Position numbers and translations under genes: made by a program. A stretch of 64,000 nucleotides of DNA from Deltaproteobacteria bacterium (GTDB lineage Bacteria; Myxococcota; Kuafuiibacteriia; Kuafuiibacteriales; Kuafuiibacteriaceae), in contig JADJPE010000005.1 of the NCBI GenBank assembly GCA_016713425.1, forward strand, positions 682,001 to 746,000. The letters run 5' to 3'. Every line of letters starts with the position of its first letter. Position 1 is the first letter of the stretch. The notes below the pieces were generated by a model that worked only from the letters and a program-made list of their open reading frames with translations, was not told where the DNA came from and ran no database searches. Below, piece after piece: positions 33,435-43,147 of the stretch.

Positions 33435-36400
33435 ATGCGTATCCCGATCGCACCTCCATCCGCCCATCCATCCGCCCATCCATCCGCCCATCCATCCGCC
33501 CATCCGTCCGCTCATCCGTCCGCGCCCCCGTTCGGGTCCGCGCTCACGCCCCTCCCTGGGCCTGGGCGCCGGAGTCCTCAGAATGCCCGAGCCAGCGCGC
33601 TGAGAGCGTCTCTGCGCGTGTGCTCGGTCGTGCTGGGTGCATGGGCCATGCTCGGTGTCGTCGGTTGTGGAGACTCGCTTCCCAATCCCGTCGTCGACGC
33701 GGGTTCAGCGGCCGACGCAGGTTCAGAGGCCGACGCGGGTTCAGAGGATCGTCGCGACAGCGGTGGGGCGCTCGACGGGACGTCGGGCGACGCGTCTTCG
33801 CCGACCGATGCGGACGCTTCGAGTTCGGATGCCGCGGGGCAAGACGCCGGTTCGATCGATGAAGACGGCGGTTCCGCGGATGCGGATGTGGATGCGGATA
33901 CGGGGGAGGTGAGCGAGATCGATTGGCCCGACGACGAAAGCCAGCCTCCGCCGGAGCTCGACCCATCCAAGCAATATGACATCGTGGACGCGACGCGCTT
34001 CATCTACGAGGGTGACAATCCCATTCAGACGGGCGTAGCGCCGGGAACCATCCGCCCGGAAACGATCGCGATCATTCGCGGTGTCGTCGTCGATGCCGCA
34101 GGTGAACCCGTCGTGGGGGCGCAGGTCACCGTACTCGATCACGCGGAGTATGGAGCGAGCCGCACCAAGCAAGACGGAGCCTACGAGTTGGCTGTGAACG
34201 GCGGCGGGCCGCTCACGCTGACGATTACGCATCCATCTTTTCTTCCCATCCAGCGCCAAGCGAACGCGCCGTGGCAGGGCTGGGCCAGCGTGCCTGATGT
34301 CGTCATGACAAAGGTGGACGTCATCGCGACCGAAGTGAACCTGCTGAGCCTGACCGAACCGGTGGTCGCCGAGAGTACGCGGCAGGAAGACGCCGACGGC
34401 CCTCGAACCGCGCGCGTCGTCTTCGAGCCCGGTCTCAGCGCGTCGATGCGGCTTGCGGATGGCACCGAGGTTGGGCTGGACACGATCACGGTGCGGGCGA
34501 CCGAGTATACGGTCGGCGAAAACGGTCCGAAGGCCATGCCCGCGGAGCTCCCGCCGTCCTCCATGTACACCTATGCGGTCGAGCTCAGTGTGGATGAGGC
34601 GATGGCGGTCGGAGCGACCACGGTGACGTTCACAAAGCCGGTGCCGCTTTACGTCGACAACTTCCTCGACGTGCCCGTCGGCATGATCGTGCCGGTTGGC
34701 TTGTACGACCGAGCCTGCGGCTGTTGGATCCCCTCCGACAACGGTCGAGTGCTCAAGGTCTTGAGCGTTGATGGTGAAGGACGCGCAACACTCGACGTCG
34801 ATGGCGAGGACGCGCCCGCAACACCGGAGCGCCTCGTCGAGCTCGGCATCACCGACTATGAGCTTGCCGTCATCGCAGAGCAGTTCGAGGTGGGGGCGAG
34901 CTTCTGGCGTAGCCCGATTCCGCACTTCACGCCGGTGGACTGTAACTTCGGAGGTGGTCCTCCGCCACCGCCTCCGCCTCCGCCGCCTCCGCCACCTCCT
35001 CCGCCACCCGGATGCGGGTCCCCGAAATGCGAAGAGAAGGAATGCGAGGCGTCTGGTTCAATCATCGGATGCCAGCAGCAAACGCTGTCCGAGCGAATCC
35101 CGGTCGTGGGCACCCCGTATTCGCTCGCCTACACGAGTCGCGATGCCTCCGGATATCTGCCGGGCGCCGTCCCGATTCGGCTTACCGGAGAGTCGCTTCA
35201 CCCAGAACTCCAGTCGGTCGAGCTTCAAGTCACGGTTGCCGGTCAGACCACGAGGCAAACGTTTCCGGCGGAGCCGAACCTCTGGACGCAGTTCCAGTGG
35301 GACGGACGTGATGCCTGGGGACGGAAACCGGTTGGGACGACGAAGATGCACATTCGGATCGGACACCGCTATCCGGTCGTCTTCACCGAGCCCGCGCGCT
35401 CCGCCACGCGTGCGTTCATGCGCCAAGGCGGTACGACCGCCGACTTCGACCGCACCACGTCGACACTTGCCCTCGAGCAGAACTACACGGTCACGGTCGA
35501 GCAGTCCGACTCAGCCCGCACCGTGGGCGGTGGAGGCTTTGGAACCTGGTCCCTCGACGTGCACCACGAGCTACAGCCTATCGCGAATGACGAGGATACT
35601 CGCATGCTGCGTCGCGGCGACGGCACGCGGCAGGCGACGAGCTTCGCCCAGGCCCGAACGGCTGAGATCGCCCTCACCCGCGCCGAGGTTCATGAGGCCT
35701 TGGCGTCGGCGGGGGTGACGCAGGTCCACTGGGGATGGTGCCTCGTGGGCCTTGTGCCGAATGGAGCCAATGGCCTCGGTGTGGTGCGGGACATCGTGAC
35801 CCCGACCGCCGACGGTGGGTTCTACTATTGGGTATCGGTTGGGCAGTCGAATGTGGATTGTAGGCCGCTTGAAAACACCATGCTCATTCGAAAGCGCCCG
35901 ACCGGCCAGGTCGAGTACATCGCGGGCGCATCCGAAGCGACCTGCGCGCATCGCATTCCCCTCGGCGAACTCCCCGACGAGGGCGTCGATGCACGGGACG
36001 TCTGCATCACGAAGGTCGCGGCCTCCCGCGAAGGCCCCGGTGGCAATCTGTACTTCGGCACGTGGGCGCCGTCTCGGATCTATCGTATAGATCCCACGGG
36101 AAGGATCTTCCATGTCGCGGGCGCCCAAACCGGCGGGTACGCAGGGGGCGGTCGAGCCAAGACAACCTTTCTTGGATCCTATCTCAGGAGTCTGGCCGTC
36201 GCGCCCGATTGCACCCTGTACCTCGCCGACTACTGCTACATCCTTCGCGTGACCCCGGATGGAGACGTCGAGCCGATGTACGGGGCCCATCCCGACGCGC
36301 CGCAGACTCACATCGAGATACCGGGCTGCCGCGAACAGCCGCTCTACTTCCCGCCCGGTGCCTACGGTTCGGATCCAAGAAATCGCTACCAACCTTGGGG

Positions 36401-39400
36401 CATCCGGAGGGTCGAAGTCACGCCCGACGGCGAGCTCTTCATCGCGGTCGAGTCAAGCTATAGCACCCTCGACGCCATCTCGCCAGCCGGCGAGGTTCGT
36501 CGCATCACCGGCCGCTATCTGACCTGGACGCCCGCGCCAACGCATGGCGCGGCCATCGAGGATCTGAACGTCGGCATCTTCCAGGCTACCTATAGTCTGA
36601 CGCGGGATGGTGAGCTCGTCCTGGCCGGCAACATGAGCCGACTCACCGGTCAGGATCAGCGGAACTATTACCTCGTGCGAAATGGCTTGCTTCACCTGTT
36701 CGCCAGCGCGCCAGCGAACTGGTGGGGTCAGGTCATTTCGCCCAACGGAGATGTCTTCTCGGCCGTGGTCTCGGCGACCGGAGGAGATCTCCTTGCTGCG
36801 TATCCCGCGCAGCGCCCCAAGGTCGTCGATGCACGATCGGGCGAGGCGTACGTGTTCGACGCGCTCGGCTTTCGCCATGAGGTCACCGTCGACGCCCTCA
36901 GCGACGCCGAGCGGCGAAGCTTCACCTACGACGAAACCAGCAATTTGCTCGCATCGATCCAGGAATCGCCGGGTGCGCGCATCACGACGATCGATCGCGC
37001 CGCCGATGGGACGGCGCGCGCCCTCATCGCACCGGGAGGCGAGCGCACGGCGCTCGAGTACGACGCCAGAGGTTTCCTCACCGCGACGCAAAGCCCGAGC
37101 GGCGCGGTCTACCGAATGGAATACACCGACACCGGATTGCTCACGAAGTTCGAGCAGCCGGGCGGACGCGTTTCGACGATGCGCTATGACGACGCCGGCC
37201 GCCTCGTCGAGGACCTCGACAACGCCGGACAAGGCTGGACCCTCGCGCGCGAAGAGCTGCCGGAACAGAACGGTCACCGGGTCCGCACGACTCGGCCCAC
37301 CGGAGAAGAGCGAGTCTACGAGCTCGTCGTGTCTCCCGAGGGCGACGCTGTGCGCAAGGTGACCGGATTCGATGGTTCTGAGACCACCACACGACTCACC
37401 GCATCAAGCGAGGTCACGACGTATCCGAGCGGGCGACTTCGAACCGTGACGCTGTCGTCGGATCCGCGGTACGCACACGACGCCCCCTACGCTTCGAAGC
37501 GCGTGTTGACCGATACCCACACGAGCGCATCGGTAACGATGACCCAAAATCGGAACCAGACCTACGCCGTGGCGAACGATCCACGGTCTGCACTGAAGAC
37601 CGAGACGATCACGGTCACCGCGGGCGGCAGCTTGGCGCAGAGACGGCTTCTCTACAATGCAGACACCCGGACCCGATCGGAGATCGACGACAAGACCAGG
37701 CTCGCTCGTCACCTGAGCTACGACGAGGCCGGACACCTGACGCGGGTGGCGATGGAGGATGTCGAAGCCCAGGTCACGGTGGCCACGACTTCGAGCTACG
37801 ATGCGAGCGGACGGATCACGAGCATGGATGGGCCGCGAACGAACGTGACGGACGTGACCTCCTTCGAGTACGACGCCGAGGGGCGCTTCATCGCGCTCGT
37901 GAATGCGCTCGGCCATCGCACCGAAGCGTCTCGGTTCGATGCCGCGAATCGCGTCTTGGAGATGACGTTTCCTGACGGCCGCCAGGCCACGCTCGCCTAC
38001 GACGACGGTGGGCGGGTGCGCGAAGTCACGGTCGACGACGAGACGTTGCGCTTCGACTTCGACGACGCGACCGCGACACGGGTGATCACGAAGCCGAGCG
38101 GCGCAGCTTGGACGGCCGTCTTCGGCGGAGCCGAGCATTCGCTGAGTGAGCTGCACGCACCGTCAGGAGAGCATATCGTGATCTCAGAGGACCTCGGAAC
38201 CAATACGCGTCAATGGTCGCTGCGTGATTCAGCGGGGACCGAGCACGGCTTCATGTCGCAGTCGTTCGACGCGGAGAGCAACGCATGGACCCTGAAGGTC
38301 GGACCCGATACGCGAACGCAAGACCTCGAGGTTCTTTGGAACAAGGTGGCGGCGGTTCATCACGGGGATCGCACCGAGCTGCTCTCGCGTGATGTCCTCG
38401 GACGACTGACGCAGCGGACCACACCCTCCGGGGCGATCTATCGGTACGCCTATGCGGCCGATGGAAGCACGACCATGACCGATCCGCTGGGACGGCTTCA
38501 CCGACGCCATGCCGGAACCTCGGGTCATGTCGACCAAACAGAGACGCCCTACGGCGGCCAGTCGACCTATACGTACGACGAGGCCGGTCTCGTCGTGTCC
38601 ATGACGGATGCCCGCGGCGTGGTCGCGACCTACGGGCGTGACGCCATCGCGCGAATCACCTCGGTCGACTACTCCGGAGCCGACGCTGATCATGATGATG
38701 ACATAGCGTTCACCTACGACGAACCACCGAATGGCACCGGGCGTCTCACGTCCATGCAGAATGCCGAGAGCGTCACGCGTCTCAGCTACGGCAGCGCTGG
38801 ACTTGTTGAGGAGCGACAAGAAATTGTGGCGGGAACAGCCTTTTCGGTTCGCTACCGATACGACGAGCACGGACTTCCGTTCCAGGTGACCTATCCGAGC
38901 GGTATGGTGGTGGAGTACCGGCGAGATGCGGCGGGGCGCGTGACGTGGGTGCGGGCCCAACCGGAGGGTGAAGGGTCTTCGACGACGCCCATCACCGTGA
39001 TCGACGAGGTAACGTATCTGCCCTTCGGCCCGGTCACGAGTTACCGGCTACCGGGGGCAAGGACGCATGTGCGAACGTACGATACGGCCTATCGAGTCAC
39101 CGGTCAGCGCACCGAGGGTCTCGAGGACGTCGCGTATCATTACGATGCTCATGGGCAGCTCACGCGCATCGAAGATCGCATCGACGGCGAGCGGACGCAG
39201 ACCTTCACCTACGATCACGATGGGCGCCTCGCAACGGCATCCGGTCCCTACGGTTCAGAAACGTTCGCGTACAATGCGGGCGGAGATCGGACGCGCGTCG
39301 TAGCGGGCGATGGCTCTCAGATCACCTACGAATACGATGCGCCAACGGGGCTCTTGGCCTCGCTCGTGCCGGATGCCGGAGGGCCCCAAGTGCTCTCAAA

Positions 39401-40616
39401 CGATGCCGCGGGCAACCTGACGAGCGATGGCACCTTCAGCTATGCCTTCTCGGCCACGGGATTGCTCTCGACCGCTACGGGACCACTGACCTCGGCGACT
39501 TACGGCTACAATGGTCGCTACGAGCGGGTTCGAAAGACGGTCGACGGCACATCGACGCTATTCGTGTATGAGCAGGAGACCGACTTGCTCGGCGAATACG
39601 AAGCCGATGGGCGCCCGATACGCGAGGTTGTGTGGCATCAAAGGGTGCCCATCGCGGTCGTCGACTGGAGCGGCGCAACGCCCACCTTGCTCTTCGTGCA
39701 CACCGATCACATCGGGATGCCCAAAGCGCTCACAAAGGCCGACGGCACGATCGTCTGGTCCTTGCCGAGCACGCCCTTTGGCTCAGCGCAGCCGAACGAA
39801 GACCCCGACCAAGACAACAATCGTGTGACGTTCAATCTGCGTTTCCCCGGGCAGTACTTTGACGCCGAGACTGGACTCCACCACAACCACCGTCGGACGT
39901 ACGCACCGCTCTTGGGACGCTACCTCGAGCCGGATCCGAAGCCCCTTTCTGGACTCAACGACGTCTGCGGCTACGCCAACGGAGATCCGCTCGGAAGCTA
40001 CGATCGGCGAGGCGAAACGATCGTCGGCGCGGTGGTCGTGGGCATCGTTGCAGGCATCGCGGTGATCAAGGGCGCGCACTACGTCCAACACGACGCGCCG
40101 CTCATCGTCCCGGCTCATCCTGCTCGAACGTTCCCCGACACGCCACAGATGGATGCCGGCCGCGACGCCGTCGATTCCGCGCTGCAGCACATGCGCGACA
40201 ACAATCTCATTATCGACCATCCGTTGGTGCCGCGGGTCGTGAACAACATCATTCACAAGCAACTCAAAGAGGGCGATGATTTCAGCATCGCGAACATGCT
40301 CGGTATACCGCTCACTGAGCTCACAAACGCCAAGGAGAATTATCCTGGCATTCTGGAATGCGCGGGCATGGCCAATGAGGCACTGAAGCGGCTCATCGAG
40401 GACCCGCGTCTGAAGGATTGGGAATGCGGGCAGGAGAGCGAACCTGGTCACTACTGGACGGCCTGCTATCCGCCCGAAGGGGTCGACGCTTGCTCCCTCC
40501 ATGTCGACGCCTACCAGGACAACGTCTGGTCGGAGTGCAAGAGCAAACCATCCTCCTCCGATGCAAGCGACGCGTCTTTCCCGTTCTATCGTTCCTTCCG
40601 TCGGGCCAACCCCTGA
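33435..40616 (+). CDS. Giant RHS/YD-repeat lipoprotein 1 with papain-like C-terminal tip
   Basis: 2393 residues from ATG 33435. A 12-bp repeat gives (PSAH)n at residues 8-30, and a lipobox (LGVVGC, Cys78) follows far too late for a normal signal, so the true start may be nearer residue 50. Then: an Asp/Ala/Ser linker, a carboxypeptidase-regulatory-like domain (IIRGVVVDAAGEPVVGAQVT, about 165-235), 17 consecutive prolines (509-525), NHL/propeller-like repeats (about 840-1100), a long YD-repeat shell (about 1160-2080), and the RHS core (RFPGQYFDAETGLHHNHRRT, GRYLEPDP, about 2089-2194). The tip has a hydrophobic segment and ILECAGMANEAL (C2309), GHYWTACY (H2339) and LHVDAYQDNVW (D2358), in the Cys/His/Asp order of papain-like or transglutaminase-like folds. 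Likely surface-displayed. No immunity gene follows. Confidence 0.88.
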   Translation: MRIPIAPPSAHPSAHPSAHPSAHPSAHPSAPPFGSALTPLPGPGRRSPQNARASALRASLRVCSVVLGAWAMLGVVGCGDSLPNPVVDAGSAADAGSEADAGSEDRRDSGGALDGTSGDASSPTDADASSSDAAGQDAGSIDEDGGSADADVDADTGEVSEIDWPDDESQPPPELDPSKQYDIVDATRFIYEGDNPIQTGVAPGTIRPETIAIIRGVVVDAAGEPVVGAQVTVLDHAEYGASRTKQDGAYELAVNGGGPLTLTITHPSFLPIQRQANAPWQGWASVPDVVMTKVDVIATEVNLLSLTEPVVAESTRQEDADGPRTARVVFEPGLSASMRLADGTEVGLDTITVRATEYTVGENGPKAMPAELPPSSMYTYAVELSVDEAMAVGATTVTFTKPVPLYVDNFLDVPVGMIVPVGLYDRACGCWIPSDNGRVLKVLSVDGEGRATLDVDGEDAPATPERLVELGITDYELAVIAEQFEVGASFWRSPIPHFTPVDCNFGGGPPPPPPPPPPPPPPPPPGCGSPKCEEKECEASGSIIGCQQQTLSERIPVVGTPYSLAYTSRDASGYLPGAVPIRLTGESLHPELQSVELQVTVAGQTTRQTFPAEPNLWTQFQWDGRDAWGRKPVGTTKMHIRIGHRYPVVFTEPARSATRAFMRQGGTTADFDRTTSTLALEQNYTVTVEQSDSARTVGGGGFGTWSLDVHHELQPIANDEDTRMLRRGDGTRQATSFAQARTAEIALTRAEVHEALASAGVTQVHWGWCLVGLVPNGANGLGVVRDIVTPTADGGFYYWVSVGQSNVDCRPLENTMLIRKRPTGQVEYIAGASEATCAHRIPLGELPDEGVDARDVCITKVAASREGPGGNLYFGTWAPSRIYRIDPTGRIFHVAGAQTGGYAGGGRAKTTFLGSYLRSLAVAPDCTLYLADYCYILRVTPDGDVEPMYGAHPDAPQTHIEIPGCREQPLYFPPGAYGSDPRNRYQPWGIRRVEVTPDGELFIAVESSYSTLDAISPAGEVRRITGRYLTWTPAPTHGAAIEDLNVGIFQATYSLTRDGELVLAGNMSRLTGQDQRNYYLVRNGLLHLFASAPANWWGQVISPNGDVFSAVVSATGGDLLAAYPAQRPKVVDARSGEAYVFDALGFRHEVTVDALSDAERRSFTYDETSNLLASIQESPGARITTIDRAADGTARALIAPGGERTALEYDARGFLTATQSPSGAVYRMEYTDTGLLTKFEQPGGRVSTMRYDDAGRLVEDLDNAGQGWTLAREELPEQNGHRVRTTRPTGEERVYELVVSPEGDAVRKVTGFDGSETTTRLTASSEVTTYPSGRLRTVTLSSDPRYAHDAPYASKRVLTDTHTSASVTMTQNRNQTYAVANDPRSALKTETITVTAGGSLAQRRLLYNADTRTRSEIDDKTRLARHLSYDEAGHLTRVAMEDVEAQVTVATTSSYDASGRITSMDGPRTNVTDVTSFEYDAEGRFIALVNALGHRTEASRFDAANRVLEMTFPDGRQATLAYDDGGRVREVTVDDETLRFDFDDATATRVITKPSGAAWTAVFGGAEHSLSELHAPSGEHIVISEDLGTNTRQWSLRDSAGTEHGFMSQSFDAESNAWTLKVGPDTRTQDLEVLWNKVAAVHHGDRTELLSRDVLGRLTQRTTPSGAIYRYAYAADGSTTMTDPLGRLHRRHAGTSGHVDQTETPYGGQSTYTYDEAGLVVSMTDARGVVATYGRDAIARITSVDYSGADADHDDDIAFTYDEPPNGTGRLTSMQNAESVTRLSYGSAGLVEERQEIVAGTAFSVRYRYDEHGLPFQVTYPSGMVVEYRRDAAGRVTWVRAQPEGEGSSTTPITVIDEVTYLPFGPVTSYRLPGARTHVRTYDTAYRVTGQRTEGLEDVAYHYDAHGQLTRIEDRIDGERTQTFTYDHDGRLATASGPYGSETFAYNAGGDRTRVVAGDGSQITYEYDAPTGLLASLVPDAGGPQVLSNDAAGNLTSDGTFSYAFSATGLLSTATGPLTSATYGYNGRYERVRKTVDGTSTLFVYEQETDLLGEYEADGRPIREVVWHQRVPIAVVDWSGATPTLLFVHTDHIGMPKALTKADGTIVWSLPSTPFGSAQPNEDPDQDNNRVTFNLRFPGQYFDAETGLHHNHRRTYAPLLGRYLEPDPKPLSGLNDVCGYANGDPLGSYDRRGETIVGAVVVGIVAGIAVIKGAHYVQHDAPLIVPAHPARTFPDTPQMDAGRDAVDSALQHMRDNNLIIDHPLVPRVVNNIIHKQLKEGDDFSIANMLGIPLTELTNAKENYPGILECAGMANEALKRLIEDPRLKDWECGQESEPGHYWTACYPPEGVDACSLHVDAYQDNVWSECKSKPSSSDASDASFPFYRSFRRANP
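33455..33521. repeat. 12-bp tandem repeat at the start of RHS gene 1
   Basis: Five and a half copies of TCCATCCGCCCA (later copies diverged), encoding repeated PSAH/HPSA in the N-terminal extension. Confidence 0.9.
34959..35009 (+). repeat. Polyproline codon run in RHS gene 1
   Basis: Seventeen consecutive proline codons (mixed CCT, CCG, CCA, CCC) at residues 509-525, between the N-terminal domains and the RHS region. The paralogue has an acidic linker here instead. Such a run normally requires EF-P for translation. Confidence 0.95.
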
Positions 40617-40642
40617 CCTGCTGACTGATATCGCGTCAGGTC
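40615..40642 (+). terminator. Weak stem-loop after RHS gene 1
   Basis: GACCTG (40615-40620) pairs with CAGGTC (40637-40642) around a 16-base loop, starting inside the stop codon. No T-run follows, so terminator function is only possible. Confidence 0.25.
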
Positions 40643-41001
40643 TTTCGACCGCCTAGGGCCGCAACGACCCGCCGCTTGGTTGTTTCGGGGTTTTCATGGC
40701 CGCGGCCCTCCGCGTTCGCCCCGTCGTTCTTCACTTGGTAACCACTCGGTTCTGGCGCGACGCTCATCGCGAGCGAACGCGCCGATCAAGTGGAGGCTTC
40801 CACCCTCCTTCGAGGCCGCACACACCTACTGCACGTCGAAGCGGTCTCGTCGCAACCGAGTTCCCTACGCGCTAGACAACCTGACGCCGCACGAAGTATC
40901 CAACCGCGCAACCGCGCAACCGCCCCATCGGCAGCCCGAGTCATAGGGTTCGGGCGGTCGAATCGCGGACGGGCGGCGTGAGACAAGCCGAGAGGAGAAC
41001 A
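40617..41001. other. Upstream region of the Mrp operon
   Basis: 385 bp without a convincing gene; small open frames here lack sensible composition. It contains a weak stem-loop just after the RHS stop and a short hairpin CGCTC-ATCGC-GAGCG near 40764-40778. No known riboswitch was recognised. The promoter of the antiporter operon should lie here but cannot be placed. Confidence 0.5.
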
Positions 41002-41514
41002 TTGACGAACACTTTGGCCAGAGCTGTGACCGCCGGTGCAGTGCTATCCGCACTGTGGTTGGTGTGGAGCGAAGCGACCATCTCATCGCTGATCGTGGGC
41101 GCTCCGGCCATAGCCATCGGCACGTGGCTCGCTGTTCGATTGCCCCGCGGAGCACCGTGGCGCCTCCGCCTTCGTGCACTACCCGGCTTTGGCATATTTT
41201 TCGTCGTGCATTCCTTCAAGGGTGGCGTCGAGGTCGCGATTCAAAGTCTGTTCGGAAGCCGCCGCATCCAACCAGGGATCGTTCGTTTCCAAACCAGGGT
41301 CGAGCACGAACCCACTCGACTCTTTCTTGCGGCGATCATTGGACTGCTTCCCGGCACGCTCGTGGCAGGCGTCGAGTCCTCGATGCTGCTCGTCCACGCG
41401 CTCAACACGACGTCGGACGTGGAGGCGAACCTGCGTGTTCTCGAGGGACGGGTCGCCCGTCTCTTTGGCGTCGAGCTGAGCACCATGTCCCTTGATTCGG
41501 AGGCGACACCATGA
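41002..41514 (+). CDS. mrpE: Mrp cation/proton antiporter subunit E
   Basis: 170 residues. The frame is open from a GTG at 40978, but GAGAGG ending six bases before the TTG at 41002 places the start there. Two or three N-terminal membrane helices (AVTAGAVLSALWLVWSE, LIVGAPAIAIGTWLAV) and the conserved IQPGIVRFQTRVEHEPTRLF segment with GLLPGTLVAGVE match MrpE/PhaE/MnhE. It is a small membrane subunit required for assembly. First gene of the operon; stop overlaps the MrpF start (ATGA). Confidence 0.9.
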   Translation: MTNTLARAVTAGAVLSALWLVWSEATISSLIVGAPAIAIGTWLAVRLPRGAPWRLRLRALPGFGIFFVVHSFKGGVEVAIQSLFGSRRIQPGIVRFQTRVEHEPTRLFLAAIIGLLPGTLVAGVESSMLLVHALNTTSDVEANLRVLEGRVARLFGVELSTMSLDSEATP

Positions 41515-41768
41515 CCGACGTGTTCCTCACCGGCGCCTTCGGCCTGTTGCTCACCATGATTGCCGGGGCTCTGGTCGTGCTCCGCCGCCGCGAGGGCCCC
41601 GACGCGATCCTTGCGGTGCTCCTGCTCGGCACCACCGGCGTTGGCCTGTCCTTGTTGCTGGGGGCGGCCTTGTTCGAGCCTTCTGCGCTCGACCTGGCGT
41701 TGGTGCTCGCGGTTCTCGCCCCGGTGATTGGCATCTCTTTTCTGCGCATCCAGGGGTACGGCAAGTGA
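41511..41768 (+). CDS. mrpF: Mrp antiporter subunit F
   Basis: 85 residues, three membrane helices: FLTGAFGLLLTMIAGALVVL, a middle helix around ILAVLLLGTTGVGLSLLLG, and LALVLAVLAPVIGISFLRI. RRREGPDAILAV matches the RxxxGPxxxDR region of MrpF/PhaF in a diverged form. Overlaps subunit E by 4 bp; followed after 22 bp by subunit G. Confidence 0.85.
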   Translation: MTDVFLTGAFGLLLTMIAGALVVLRRREGPDAILAVLLLGTTGVGLSLLLGAALFEPSALDLALVLAVLAPVIGISFLRIQGYGK

Positions 41769-41790
41769 CACGAAGACGCGGAGGCAAAGG

Positions 41791-42108
41791 ATGATGCTGA
41801 CGAGTCCAGCCGGCGTTTTGGTTGGCGTGTGTTTGGCGTGCGCGATGGTCTTCTTCGTCGCCGGCACCGTCGGTCTCTACCGATTCCCAGATCTTCACAG
41901 TCGGCTTCACGCGCTGACCAAGGCCGACAACGTGGGGCTCGGTTTCCTGGTGCTCGCGTTGATGATTCACTCGCGCAGCATCAATCACAGCCTGAAGCTC
42001 GCCTTCATTTGGCTGCTCGTCGCATCTTCGAGCGCCGTCCTTTGTTTCCTGATCGCCTGCGCATACCCCGTGGCTGAAACGGGATCGAAAGCGAACGCCA
42101 GGGATTGA
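41791..42108 (+). CDS. mrpG: Mrp antiporter subunit G
   Basis: 105 residues from the ATG at 41791, which has GGAGG six bases upstream; the open frame back to 41728 overlaps mrpF and is rejected. The conserved MrpG segment FFVAGTVGLYRFPDLHSRLHALTKADNVGLGF is clear, with three membrane helices. It ends 4 bp before the MbhD/B fusion gene. Confidence 0.93.
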   Translation: MMLTSPAGVLVGVCLACAMVFFVAGTVGLYRFPDLHSRLHALTKADNVGLGFLVLALMIHSRSINHSLKLAFIWLLVASSSAVLCFLIACAYPVAETGSKANARD

Positions 42109-42112
42109 CATC

Positions 42113-43147
42113 ATGCTCATGGTTGCTTTCGATCTCGCGCTCGCTGGGGCCACTGTCGGGCTCGCGTATTCGGCCATCGCGGACACACACGTCGTGCGCG
42201 CCGTCATGAAATTCACGGTTTTCGGCTTGTTCTTGTCGATCGCGTGGCTTCGCCTGCGCGCGCCCGATGTCGCGCTCGCCGAAGCGGCCGTGGGCGCCGG
42301 TCTAACCGGCGCGCTCATGCTCGCGGGTGTCGCCCGACTCGAGCGCGCGGCGAAGTCTCCCCCAGATGCTGCGCCCTCGGCCAGCCCAACGGTCACCTCG
42401 GCCACAGCGTCCCAGGCGAGTCGAGCTTCGAAGAGCAGCCGACGGGCGCCACTCCACGCGGTCCTTCTCGCGGTCTCCTTGGGGTTCTGTGGATTGCTGG
42501 GATTCGCTTTTACCGAACTACCAGAGAGCACGCCGGGCCTCGCAACCGAATCTTTGGCCGCACTCGCCGACAGCGGGGTCGAGCACCCCGTCACAGCAGT
42601 TCTTCTGAACTATCGCGGCTATGACACACTGCTGGAGATCGCTGTGTTGCTCCTCTCGCTGATCGCGGTCTGGTCCTTCGGGGTCGCCCGTCGACCCACG
42701 CCTCGCGCGCGCTCTGCACCGATGCTTCGCGCCGCCATCGGTTGGTTCATACCGGCGGTCGCACTCGTCGCTGCTTATCTGTTGTGGAAGGGCGCGCACG
42801 CCCCCGGCGGAGCCTTCCAGGGGGGAGCCGTGCTCGCCGGCGGCCTGATCCTCTTGATCTTGGTGGGACGAGGTGTGCATCGGAACCAGGCCCTCGAACT
42901 TCGCGTCATCGCCGCTCTCGGGCTCAGCGTTTTCTCACTGGTGGCCTTGGCGGTCATGCCCTCGATGGGGGCGATCCTTGAATACCCAACCCGGGCCGCG
43001 GGCGCCCTGATTCTCCTCATCGAGTCGTTTGCGCTCGTGTCTATCGGGCTCACGCTTGGGCTTCTGTTTATGGGCGGCGCACTCGATCAGGGCCCTCGCA
43101 GCCCACGTCGGAACGCAACGCCGACCCGAACGAGGTCTTCGCCTTGA
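42113..43147 (+). CDS. Fused DUF4040/MbhD-MbhE-MrpB antiporter subunit
   Basis: 344 residues, three modules that are separate or in MrpA in other bacteria. Residues about 5-75 are DUF4040/MbhD-like (AVMKFTVFGLFLSIAWLRLR, APDVALAEAAVGAGLTGAL). After an Ala/Ser/Lys linker, residues about 110-190 are MbhE-like (HPVTAVLLNYRGYDTLLEIA). From about 203 comes the MnhB/MrpB domain (RAAIGWFIPAVALVAAYLLW, GAHAPGGAFQGGAVLAGGLI, PTRAAGALILLIES). In classical Mrp systems the first two are the C-terminus of MrpA, so this operon uses an MrpA-less, Mbh-like layout. Its stop overlaps the MrpC start (TTGA). Confidence 0.87.
   Translation: MLMVAFDLALAGATVGLAYSAIADTHVVRAVMKFTVFGLFLSIAWLRLRAPDVALAEAAVGAGLTGALMLAGVARLERAAKSPPDAAPSASPTVTSATASQASRASKSSRRAPLHAVLLAVSLGFCGLLGFAFTELPESTPGLATESLAALADSGVEHPVTAVLLNYRGYDTLLEIAVLLLSLIAVWSFGVARRPTPRARSAPMLRAAIGWFIPAVALVAAYLLWKGAHAPGGAFQGGAVLAGGLILLILVGRGVHRNQALELRVIAALGLSVFSLVALAVMPSMGAILEYPTRAAGALILLIESFALVSIGLTLGLLFMGGALDQGPRSPRRNATPTRTRSSP

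Noticed and set aside
40617..41001. Possible immunity gene for RHS 1 or a sodium riboswitch before the Mrp operon
   Set aside because: Only short shadow-like frames without ribosome sites; no conserved riboswitch core could be recognised.
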